From Isoetes taiwanensis (lineage: Eukaryota; Streptophyta; Lycopodiopsida; Isoetales; Isoetaceae): DNA of 64,000 nucleotides. Shown piece by piece: positions 44,251 to 54,300 of this stretch. The position numbers and the translations under genes are program-made. Location of the stretch: positions 13,261,819 through 13,325,818 of the forward strand of contig JAJEKV010000003.1 of NCBI GenBank assembly GCA_021234155.1. Reading direction: 5' to 3'. Position 1 is the first letter of the stretch. Each line of letters begins with the position of its first letter. The notes under the pieces are model-generated. The model did not search any database, was not told the origin of the DNA, and worked only from the letters and a program-made list of their open reading frames with translations.

Positions 44251-44501
44251 TAAAATTCAATGGTATCAAAATCGATCCAATGGTCTTAAATTTAATTCTC
44301 AGCCTAATCATCTCACATAACATCAACAAGGTGGATATATAAATATATTGATTTCAGTAACCCGTATACAAAATTGAACCAAGTACAAAATTGGAGGATG
44401 CTTAGCAGACAAAATTGCATCCCATCTTCAATAACTTAAATCACTTCATAGGTATGATAGCATATTAGAACATTAGAAGTTCCCACAGTCAGAAGATACA
44501 A

Positions 44502-46529
44502 CTTAATTTTTTTCTTTTTTAAACCTTTGCAGCATATATGACTCTGCAAGAGTCAGTCCATTTTCCTCCTCGTTGTCTGGAGAAGAAATAACATCTTCCT
44601 TTTGGACAATGTCGTTGCTTTTAACTGATATAAAAAAGGAAACACATCAGAAAACATAATCAAACAATAATAGGACGATATTGGAATCAGCAACCACATA
44701 TTCTCTCACTTACCAATGTTCAACATTTCAGCACCAGCATCATGAACATCAGCTCCATCATGAACATCAGCAACATGAACATCAGCACCAGGCAAATCCT
44801 TCATCAGGTTTCTTGGCATAATTGTTGGCTCCCCCAACTCCTTAAGGTCTGCTGCTACTGAAACAACTTTAAAGAGAAAGATTTAAAGTCGTGACCTAAC
44901 TATCTAAGTAATGAAGGTCAAACATACAATACCTTTGGATTTGCTACTGAGTGGACTGCCAAAAGCTTCTTCACCTTCATCAGCACATAGTCCATCCATT
45001 AAGAATCTTTCACAGCTGAAGAAGAACAAACAAGATCAACATAATATGAAACAAGAATAGCATCACAATATGAAACATCTCAAACTGACTGCTAAAAACA
45101 CTCACCTTTATTTACTAGATGTTTGGGAGACTTTGGGCTCTGCTTAGCTTCATCTGCATCTGTCATAGTCAGTTAGAATCCAGCACTCAATAAGCACAAA
45201 CTTACTCTCAAGTATTTTCTTTCTTGCACTCCTCGTCATGCGTTTCTTCATTGTCCTCTCAGGCACACTGTCATGTCCAGAGCTGCTACCTTCTTCATCA
45301 ATTACAAATTTTCTTTTTTGGATCTTACCACTCTTGGGTTCATCAGTTTCTGTTTCTTCCCCAGACTCTTGCTCATCATGGCTACCATCATCCTCATGAG
45401 CACTTGTCTGATCACTCATAAGCCCAAGCTCAACCAAAAGTGCAGAAGGCACTAATTCATCACAGCCTGCACCTAAACACTGCATGCTATCCAGCAGAGA
45501 CGAAAAGCAAGCTAAGTGCCACTTATGGCTGCACTTCAGCTGAACATGCATGGTGTATTCATCACTAAAATCAAGGCCACACAAGACACAAGCTTCAGAA
45601 GTAGAAGATAGAGGAAAGTTATAAATATCCATGTTGATGTTGATGGCCTGAAATTTCTTATTATTCTGTAGCACAGAAATTTGAGTTGCTTTTGAATGCC
45701 ACTTTTCAATACTTACATCAAATGCTGCTATATCTCGTTTCAGTATTGAAACCTCATCAACCAAAGAGTTGTACTTGCCCTTATCCATGCTCAACAGAGT
45801 CTGCTGGAGAAGACCCTTTAACAAGTCCTCCTCTGTCTTCAAAATTGCAGCTGTCTTCTGATATTCAGCATCATCTGCAAAATCTCGTTTCAAGTCACAT
45901 CTGAATTTGTATTTCTCTGCAACAGAATCTGCTAATCTGTTGCACACAACTTCAGAAGCAGCCAGCCATCCTCAGCACCTCTTCTTCAACTTTGATTAGC
46001 CTGTTCACAACCTCACCCTTCATTTCCCTGAGCTTTCTTACCCGGCCCATCACAATCTGAATGTTCTTCTCAAAAGTATTGACAGGTTTTTCCTTGACAT
46101 TTTCTTCACGGAATCCTTGTGCGAGTCTGCAGCAAAAGAAGCCCAGTTCACAAGAGCATGGTGTGCTGCCATGCGAAAGCTCTTGCAAATTGAGTTCGAA
46201 TTTCGTGATTAACCAGCTTCTTCTGGTATACCTTATTAATCAAATCTGTCAATTCAGCCCTGAAACCTGGTTGGACGTCCTTGATCTTCATTTTCCCACA
46301 TTCAAGGGGACACTTCCAAACCTGTAACCATTCCGTTTCCGAAACATCTTCCGGCTTCAACTGCTTGGGCTTCTTTCCCACCGAAGGCAGACCACGGCAA
46401 GTAGCGAATTCACGCTCTGTCCTAGCAACCGGCAACTGCAAATAAAATGTAAAAGCTTTAAATTCAATCTCTGTAATAACTCAGAGCGAAAAACCTCAAT
46501 ATTGTTACCTGTTTCGAAGCTGGCTCCAT
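44502..46529 (-). pseudogene. Coiled-coil/RING-like accessory gene of the transposon (spliced)
   Basis: Start ATG at 46529 (MEPASKQ), donor GTAAC, next exon from 46435 (LPVARTEREFATCRGLPSVG). A conserved helical region follows (EWLQVWKCPLECG, QKKLVNHEIRTQFA), then VNTFEKNIQIVMGRVRKLRE and a long coiled coil (45900-45700). A RING-like zinc site, C-x2-C-x16-C-x-H-x2-H-x2-C ending CLGAGC, lies at about 45585-45460. An acidic segment, an SARKK basic patch and small downstream exons (45158-45107, about 44800-44712, 44625-44512) complete it, ending KRFKKEKN-like. Shifts near 46150 and 45960 break the long frame. It may be a partner protein in transposition or regulation; function is not known. Confidence 0.6.
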
Positions 46530-46822
46530 CGCTTGAATTAGATGGAACGAAAAAGAGCTTGAAGAGCGAAAAAGAGCTTGAAAGGGTGCACTGTTCCGGC
46601 AGAGCCAAAGAGCTTGAAGTTTCGAAAAATTTGGGAAGCTTGGGAGGAATCCGACCCCAAATCATTTGGCGTGCATTCTGGAGCTCGTAAGCCCCCTTCA
46701 TCATGACCGTCGCCAGACTTCATTACGCCCGTCGCCAGACTTCATTACACCCGTACGGCCTGTCTCGCGAAAAAAAGCAGCGCTGAGATAAGGTGCTTAC
46801 GATGTGCTGAGATTTCGCTTTT

Positions 46823-46850
46823 TTGTACACCACCAATAAAAAATGACCCT
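46823..46850 (-). repeat. Right terminal inverted repeat of the DNA transposon
   Basis: TTGTACACCACCAATAAAAA followed by ATGACCCT is the inverse of the left end. Array sequence AAATTAAATCCATGGAGAG resumes immediately. Confidence 0.9.
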
Positions 46851-47046
46851 AAATTAAATCCATGGAGAGAAATCATTTGGGTTCTCAGGATAAGGATTTC
46901 TATTCTGGTTTGCAATCACCAGCACCAACTAGGTGACTTACAAACATCAAGAATAGTCAAAATAAGAATCTCTATTCCAGTTTGCAATCTCCAGTACCAA
47001 CCAGATAACTTGCAAACGTCAACAATAACGAGGCTTTGATACCAAT
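46851..47046 (-). repeat. Internal segment of LTR array resumed after the DNA transposon
   Basis: Sequence continues AAATTAAATCCATGGAGAG, GGTTCTCAGGATAAGGATTT and the CTTTGATACCAATTG primer-site block, as at 37170-37366 and 37820-38007. Confidence 0.85.
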
Positions 47047-47546
47047 TGTTATGGATTACACCAATGAACCATACCTTTTATAGCCCTGAAACCTTATTTA
47101 AGACTTCTCAGTCAATTCATGGTCTCTCAATCTGTAATCCATCTAGAATTGCTACATAATCCACAATCAAACTACTAGCAATGACAAAGGATCTCTATTT
47201 GAGATAAACATGGAATATGAATTACACGAGTAGCTCAGATTGGCCAAGCTCTAGTTCACCAAAATCAGCGCTAGGTCAAGATACAATAACCAATCTATGG
47301 TAGTTCACCACCCAATCGGGTCATTCAGTGCTAAGAACTGGAAAACTATAGCAAGGCCTGACAATAAGCTTCTATTGGTAGCTTGACCCTTGAGCTAGCA
47401 GACCTCATTATAAAACACCAAGAGTTGGGCTCCAGGATAGTAACAGGTTATTGAATAAGAACAACAGAAGCTCTAGGAAAAAGGAATGGCTTTCTTAAAA
47501 TCATATTCAAGAACGAATGAGTAGAGCAGTCTTCTTTGATCCCATA
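47047..47546 (-). repeat. LTR 4 of the tandem array (truncated by a LINE fragment)
   Basis: It matches LTR 1 from TGTTATGGAT to TTCTTTGATCCCATAT. There the 5'-truncated LINE copy begins, and LTR sequence does not resume after it. Confidence 0.8.
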
Positions 47547-47830
47547 TGTACTAATGGACACAGCTTCAGTGAGGTTACTGGGATCTTATCTCCAGGAGAT
47601 CATGGATGTGCACATGCAGCTATGTCCATGCATTGAAATTGAAATGTATCATCGCGTATCATTGTATAGTTTCTCAGCATGCTTATTATTGCCAAGGTTT
47701 TTCCCTCGAAAAATCTTCGGGTAGGTGTTTTCTAATTCTGACAATTTAAATTTGATGTGCTCTTTGATTGAGTCCCATAGACCTATTGGACTCCATGGAG
47801 ATAAGAAACCATTCAATACAATTCAATTCA
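47547..47830 (+). mobile_element. 5'-truncated LINE copy (3' end only)
   Basis: ASVRLLGSYLQEIMDVHMQLCP (in two parts: ASVRLLGSYLQEIMD and VHMQLCP) matches the C-terminus of the LINEs at 26734 and 52670. It is followed by the same 3' hairpin (AAGGTTTTTCCCTCGAAAAA...CTTCGGG, 47697) and GAGTCCCATAGACC-like tail. It ends in an ATTCAATACAATTCAATTCAA tail (in pieces). Such 5' truncation is typical of LINE insertion. Confidence 0.8.
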
Positions 47831-50529
47831 ACTAAAGTCAATTCTAAAATTCAAAGTCATCTCCAAGTCGACTGTTCAAGATTCCATCATATGTCCTTGG
47901 TAATAGTAAGGACATTATTGTAGATCTTAGAATAATGCCATTTGCATCCGGATAATTGAATTGTATAATTTGTTTATAGTTGATGTATCCAATTGTCTTG
48001 TCATACCCAGCAAATTGCATCCGTTCATTTACAATATTTTGTCGATAGAAGTTTTTGATACTTGTTCTTATTCATAAAAGTCATTTTGTGGTTGATTATT
48101 GCTGCAAAGAGCAGTTATTTTTTTACGATGATCAAGTTGCGCTGCTCAAATAGTAGACTAGAAGCTAGTAAAAATAGCATGATAATATGGTAACTCTAGA
48201 CAACGGATTGTGTGAACTAATGTTGTATATATTCTCTGTAATTTCTTCATGATTGCTTTCATTTGACTTATTTAATTGTATATTTACTAGTCTTCTGTTT
48301 CAAATTCATGGAATTGTTGGCAGATCAAACAAATATGAATGTCTTATGGACTAGTCTTATATTTTAGATTCATATTTTTATTTTATTTTATTTTTGAAGG
48401 ACGAGAAAAGTACATATCTCATCTAGCTGTGTAAGCACAAGAAAATGCTCCTTAAACATGAGCTTGAAGCATTATGTACTTATTCCAATATAGGAGACTA
48501 AGATAAGAATTAATTTGAAGATACTAGATCCAAATACAATCCATTACTTTTTGCTCCTGGGAGGAAATCTTATAAGTTATCGGTATCTTAGTTTGGGCTA
48601 TAGCAATAACACACGAGCAGATAATAAGTGCCTTGGTAAATGTGCAGACTACGACGCTCCCAGACTGACCACAGTAGCCAACCAGACCCTAGATGAAATG
48701 CCTTCTGCTTATCTAGGACTCATGCACCTAGGTAGGACACCAAGAGAAGAGATTAGCTATCCAATGTGCTGTTAAATAAACCATGTATCTAGGACCACGC
48801 TAGTTAAAATTCTGGACAAAGAAAAAAAAGGAGGCAATGCTCAAGTGTTTCGACATCTAAAATTCAAAGTGGGCATACTACAGAAATACGAAGATCACAG
48901 CAATGCCGCAAGGCATTACATGCAAACACTATACAAAACTTTCCATCCGAGTACAAAACTTTAGGATGAGCAATTTATCCCAAAGCCAACACATGTACGA
49001 GCCCACATAGAGGCATTTGCAATTGCCATCCATTTGGCAGTAGAAGAGGTCGTGGAGCTAAGAGCAGACGATATATAGAGCTGAAAAGTGCTCGCCTTCG
49101 TGACTATCCTCGTGACAACCCCAGGACACCTTTTCAATGACACCAACTTCCATTATAAGAGGCAAGTTCTTTGCTACCTTCTCCACAATTACATCCCAAC
49201 GTGAGAATAAGAAGTTTGCTTGAAATGCAGTCCATGACAAAAGACGACCTTCATTCAATGCTCGAAAAGAGGTTGTGGAGCTAAGAGGAGATGATATATG
49301 GAGTTCATCAATATTATGATGTGATTGTCGACCACATTAGAAGAAGTAGGCAATGCATTGCTTACAAGCATCTGTTTAATTTAAGTGCAAGCTAATCAAT
49401 TATTTCCATTTCATAAAACTATGGGAGCTCAGTCAATTGTGAACATTGTACGTTCATCAATACTATGATGCAAGTTTTTTTATTTCAAATTCATAAAACC
49501 GAGAGCTTAAACAATTGTGGACATCTTTTAAGCTCATCAATAGTATGATGCAATTGTCAACCATGTTGGAACAACTACACAACTGATTGTCAAAATCGAA
49601 CTTCGAATGAATGAATTGGGTTTCTAAGGGGGGTGCATTTCAAGCCTATAATTTCAAAATCACATGTGAGCTTCTCGGAGAGGGCATTACAAATAAAATG
49701 GTACAATTACATGATTTTTTTTAATTTCACATGCAAATGCAGCCAAGAACATCTCTATGCATTCTCTCAAAATAAGGGTTAGATAGAAGCTTGAATACTA
49801 ATTTGACTAGTAGTAACCCTCATCTGAAACCATAAAGTGTGTCTAATGACTGGGGCGAGGCCAATAGCTATAACTAGTCATGGGAATGTCATATTTGAGG
49901 CACAACAACCAGAGCGGTTTTGACTTGAATTGTACCAAGCTTTGTTAAGTGGATGTCCTCTCCCCTGAATGGATTGTGTTCCAGTATAGTAGAAGTATGG
50001 CTGATCTCATATATGTTCCTAGGATTCCTAGGGCCATACTCAGCTAGGACTCATCAAGGCAGATGCTGATGAGCTCCCTGGACTATGGAGTGGCACTATG
50101 GACTCTACTATGAGCATCGTGGTCCCCAAGCCCAAAGTCCTGCTTCTGGTGTTATACATTGGACTCTTTTCTCTTGGAAGAGGGGCAGATAATGCTGAGA
50201 CTCTAACCTATTGTATCTAATTTCTTAGCATTGTCAGTAACTCTCTTGTTGTAAGACAGGTACTGAATCCTCGGTTCCGAAGACCTTTCTCACTAGAAGC
50301 AGATAACCTATAAGTAGGACATTACATTTATTTGCCCACTCTTATTAAGGTAAGACACTCCATCTCCTTTTTCTTACATGTTTATGGTGGTGACTATAGG
50401 TGCCTAACACATCCCCCATCGTTTCCACACAAATATCTATCTATGTGGAGGGGTTTTGACATGTTTTAATATTCGTGATCGTCTCTAATCACTCTATTAT
50501 ACCCTTCTCCTATGCTAGTAACATTCTGA
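47831..50529. other. Unassigned region between LINE copies
   Basis: No gene or RNA was recognised. A minus-strand stretch at 49258-48960 gives overlapping short frames (FQANFLFSRWDVIVEKVAKN) without a known motif. The block GTCGTGGAGCTAAGAG-AGA-GATATA recurs at about 49047 and 49272, and CATCAATA-TATGATG at about 49305, 49450 and 49535, showing small diverged duplications. Confidence 0.45.
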
Positions 50530-50532
50530 TGT

Positions 50533-51930
50533 TTGATCCTAAGAGAACGGCAAGTCACTGATCCCACCTCCCGCCCACAGGCCATCAGTCAATGCCGCTC
50601 CTTTCTCAAGAACAAGAAAGCCAGATACATCGCAGAGCATCAGCAACAGATGTTTGGTCTCTTGGATCGGCACCCCAAGGCATTCTGGAGAAGGGTCTTG
50701 AGCAAAACTGCATAGCCCACAGGGAACATCACCTCAGAGCAATGGGTACAGTACTTGCAACAGCTTTACGACCTGCTCGGGGGCCGGACACCAGTCCCTC
50801 CACAGATAGGCATGGCTCTGGTCATCACAGAGGGGGATGTCATCATGGGCCTACAACGTCTAGCTAATGGGAAGGCAGCAGATTTAGATGGCATGCAGGC
50901 GGAACTTCTGAAATGGGCTGGGCCTCCACTGGTGCGAATTCTCACAGCGCTATTCAACAAAGCATTGCAAGAAGGCTTCCCTCCACAATGGACCACTAGT
51001 ATAGTTGTGCCCATACACAAGGCAGGGGACCCTCAATGCCTGGCCAACTATCGTACTATTATGGTCAGCTCTCTCTTTGCAAAACTATTGGCTGGCATCC
51101 TTGAGCAGAGGCTGACAATATGGGCAGAGGAGGCAGATGTGCGAGCTCTCACACAGGCAGGTTTTCGGCCCAGGCATTCCACCATTGATTATATCTTCAC
51201 TCTGCGCACATTGATTGAGGATAGCAGGAATCACCGACAAAACCTGTACTGTTGTTTCGTGGATTTCGCAAAAGCTTTTGACACAGTGCCCCGGGACAAG
51301 TTGTGGGACAGACTGCGGCAGCTGGGGACTCCCCTTGACTTGCAGAATGCAGTGTATAGGCTATAAGAGGCATGCTCAGGCTGTATCACATCATCAAGAC
51401 AGTCGGTAATCAGTAGTATTGGAGTGCGTCAAGGTTGCCCCCTCTTCCCCACACTCTTTGGCCTGTACATTGACCAGCTGGAAGATTGGCTCTCTGAGCA
51501 TGGAGGTGCGGGCGCCCATCTCATGCATCACACAATCCGGCAACTCATATATGCTGACGATGTCAACCTCCTGGCCTATACTCCAGAGGACATGCAACGT
51601 CACCTGGATGCTCTTGACACTTTTTGCCAATTCACCGGCATGCGGGTTAACTTGGCCAAAACTAGGTGCTGCTAGTTTCATCATCCCGTCAGCCAAGGCT
51701 TCCCTCATTCACTTACCAGGGACAGGATGTAGAGGTGGCACTGACCTACAAGTACTTGGGGATTGAGTTCTCTACTACCACCCATTGGGATGCTGCCATC
51801 ACGTTGCGGGTCACGGCAGGATGGAAAGCACTATATGCCATGCAGAACAACATCCACAAGGCAGAGTTGTATACCTGGGGCCACTAGTCACACTTGTTTC
51901 GGGCATTGGTCGAGCCGGTCCTTTTACATG
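50533..51930 (+). pseudogene. LINE ORF2 reverse transcriptase domain
   Basis: Frame 50533-50715 has FLKNKKARYIAEHQQQM and FWRRVLSK. Frame 50755-51366 has LANGKAADLDGMQAELLKWA, SIVVPIHKAGDP, NYRTIMVSSLFAKLLAGILE, TQAGFRPRHSTIDYIFTLR and the motif A block CCFVDFAKAFDTVPRDKLW with its catalytic Asp. Frame 51424-51675 has RQGCPLFPTLFGLYIDQLED (motif B) and LIYADDVNLLAYTP with the catalytic YADD. Then 51666-51887 gives YKYLGIEFSTT. Shifts at about 50710, 51366 and 51675 break it. Confidence 0.9.
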
Positions 51931-52745
51931 GGGCAGAAGTGTGGGGTCCGGTGATATCCCTCAACACCTAGAATGACCTCGAGCAGGTGCAGAAAGCCTT
52001 CTTGGCATGAGCCCTTGGGGTAAAGTCCACAGTTCCATACCAGATCCTACTCCAGGAGATAGGTTTTCTACCCCTTCAACGGGCTGCATTGGAACGCTAT
52101 ATCATTTACTTCCAGAAGGTGGTCGCTATGGGTGATACACGTTTGCCCAATCTTGCTTTGGCCATGGCAATGGGTCCTCAACGCCTCAAAGCCTGCTGGA
52201 AGGACAAGCAAGCTCAGTGGTTCTCATGCTGGGGTGTACAGGCAAACAGATGCGTACATGTCAGGACAAAGAAAGACCACAAGGCACTTAAGTTGTACCT
52301 AGTACCTTCCTTCGCAAGCTCTGGGATGCAGATGCTCTGACGCATGTTAAGCTGGCACACTATCAGCAGCAAGTCAATCCCAGGCTCACGAGAGGCCCAC
52401 ACCAGTACTTGTACACCCAGTTGCCCATGAAGAAGCGCGGGCTTATAGCTTCCATTCGCACGGGTGCACATCGCCTCTGCATTGAGACAGGGCGTTGGGC
52501 TCGGGAAGCATGAGAGCAAAGGCTTTGCCAGTGTTGCCACCAAGGCGCCATTGAGGATGAATGTCATGCCCTCCAGATCTGCCCAGCATTTGCCCCTATC
52601 AGAGAGCGATATGTTCGATTACTAGTGCCTGGCCAACCGTTGCATGAGTTATTGAATACGGCGTCAGTGGGTTTGTTGGGGTCATACCTCCAGGAGGTTA
52701 TGGATGCACGGGCTCAGTTGTGTCCTCCGGGACGGTATTGAACTG
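51930..52745 (+). pseudogene. LINE ORF2 C-terminal region with zinc motif
   Basis: Broken frames carry EQVQKAFLA-like and GVKSTVPYQILLQE text, then MERYIIYFQKVVAMGDTRLP (52089) and RLKACWKDKQAQWF. CQCCHQGAIEDECHALQICP follows near 52520-52580, a C-x2-C-x8-H-x4-C zinc motif. GSYLQEVMDARAQLCP is the end. The zinc motif is complete here but damaged in the minus-strand copy. Confidence 0.75.
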
Positions 52746-52915
52746 TCCTACACAATTGTACAGCATGCCAGCAAACCTATTACTGCTAAGGTTTTTCCCT
52801 CGAAAACCCTTCGGGGTGGGGGTTTTTTAATCCTGTCGATCTTTTTTGTTTGGGTCCCATAGGCCAGTCGATCTCCGTGGATGCTAAAAATCTATTCTAT
52901 TATATTCTATTCTAT

Positions 52916-54300
52916 TCTATTCTATTCTTTTAAACCTTTGTCTAGCCCCTTCCTCTATTTTCCCCATACATAGGCTATTAGATCCACATCTCAAGATCTC
53001 CCATGTTATCATGCTATTTATCCATCTTTTGCCACAAGTGCCTTTATTTCTCATACCTTTTTCCATTCCATTATCATATTTTCCACATGGCCTTTTTTTT
53101 TACCCTCCCTTTGCCAATTCCCATGCTTATGGTCCAAAGATTCCCAAGAACCTTAAAGCACACAAAGTTTTCCTCATGGTATAGAGCCTTGCACCCTAAA
53201 TGATCTTATAATTTTTCTGGCTTTTTAAACATTTGAAACCATGGATTATGTGACGATATATGCCAAATACTTGAGAAAATACAAAAATCGTATCGCGGCT
53301 AAATCACGAAAATATTGGCCACGAGCGATACACGCCAAATACTTGACGATATATGCCAAATACTTGAGAAAATATGGAAACCTTATCGCATACCAGGGAC
53401 AAGACCACAGACAATTTTGACAGTCCAGATGCGCTCAAATTTGATATTGATACATACTGACCATGATCTGAAGAATTGTTGTTCTTGTGCACTTTTCAGT
53501 TGGATTTGCAAAGATCTGACGAAAAAACACTCCTTATCTTATCTTATGTAATTTGAATGATCTTCTGATGTGTTTGGAGGGCTGGTTACATTCTACACAA
53601 TCATATTATGACTTGTATACCTTCTCATCAATGAAAATTGTCCATCAAGTTTCAAAAAGCATCTATGTTGTGATTTCTAGTGTTTTTCCACTTCAAACAA
53701 TTCCACAATAGAATATCCTCTGTTCCAAATCTTTTTTGACAGGTTGCCATCTTTTCTTGCATTCACTAGCTCCTATGTGTTTAAAACATTTCAAAAAAAA
53801 ACCAATGCAAACCCGAGTTATAAATTTCCACAATCAGTCTGAGACAGTTCTTGACTGTATTTTTGCAAATCAGGGTACGGAAATACTCCTCGTGATCCAA
53901 ATTGCAATTTGATCTCTTGCCCCATATTACGACTACTTTTTACACCTATTTGCTTGGGAATTTCTCAAAAAGACTTTTGGCAACTAAAAAACCATTTTCC
54001 TTGCACATTGACTGCCATTGACCAATCTTGACCCAAGTTTGAGCTCAAATATCTCCTAGGCTACAACTCTTACTTAGTCGAGGATTTCACCATACATTTC
54101 TAATAATTTTTCTCTGCCAATTAAGAAAAACAAACCTTTAAAAGTTAATCCATTTCTTCCAACCATCTTGACTTGAATATTGCTCCCTTTTACCAGAAAT
54201 GGGAAAGGTACGAATACTTGTTGTTTAGGGCTATTCTTTTGAGAGTTTCTTGTATAGACTGATCACCATAAGTGATCTGGAGGTTCCAACCCCAAAAGAG
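52916..54300 (+). repeat. Gypsy-family LTR fragment, copy 2
   Basis: It closely matches 55865-57110 (CCTTTGTCTAGCCCCTTCCT, CAAATACTTGAGAAAATA, GAGTTATAAATTTCCACAA). It more distantly matches 17500-18580 within the LTR at 16768-18629, ending with CTGATCACCATAAGTGATCTGGAGG-type sequence (pieces). It has a ~200 bp deletion relative to 56290-56510. Non-coding. Confidence 0.75.

Larger units (their letters stand above)
39716..46850. mobile_element. Unassigned 7.1 kb two-gene DNA transposon
   Basis: The left end AGGGTGTTTTTTTATTGG and right end CCAATAAAAAATGACCCT are inverted repeats, and matching continues through TGGTGGTGTACAA for about 28 bases. The target reads GGTAATGAATTAAATCC in undisrupted copies at 37162 and 37812. 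Here it reads GGTAATAA on the left and (T)AAATTAAATCC on the right, giving a 2-3 bp duplication (AA or TAA). Inside are a plus-strand transposase-like gene and a convergent minus-strand RING-like gene, both spliced, separated by a minisatellite. The ends do not begin CACTA, and the protein is not a recognised Harbinger, hAT, Mutator, mariner or CACTA transposase. Confidence 0.85.
34046..47546 (-). mobile_element. Tandem array of a non-coding LTR element (minus orientation)
   Basis: Four LTR copies (34214-34984, 37367-37524, 38008-38793, 47047-47546) alternate with ~1.1 kb internal segments that have no coding capacity. The left side of the intact junctions carries GCTTTGATACCA, the exact reverse complement of the tRNA-iMet primer site TGGTATCAAAGC. 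The right side of LTRs 1 and 3 carries the reverse complement of a purine tract. Each LTR is thus shared by neighbouring units, as expected for a head-to-tail array made by recombination. Two later insertions sit in the internal parts (35461-36806 and 39716-46850). Confidence 0.8.
50530..52915 (+). mobile_element. 5'-truncated LINE with reverse transcriptase, plus strand
   Basis: This is the same family as the minus-strand LINE at 26546-31586 but lacks ORF1 and the endonuclease. Its frames are better preserved. It ends with the conserved 3' hairpin (52789-52830) and a (TATTC)n tail at 52885-52925, instead of plain poly(A). The right flank is gypsy-LTR sequence TTTTAAACCTTTGTCTAG (compare 55865). 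The left flank is unrelated, so the insertion site was rearranged or the junction is truncated. Confidence 0.85.

Noticed and set aside
39716-46850. Assignment of the transposon to PIF/Harbinger because of a possible TAA duplication
   Set aside because: The second gene is not Myb-like and the transposase motifs do not fit. The duplication is only 2-3 bases and ambiguous.
48515-48775. 86-codon plus-strand frame
   Set aside because: No recognisable domain, no splice or context support, and length within chance expectation for this composition.
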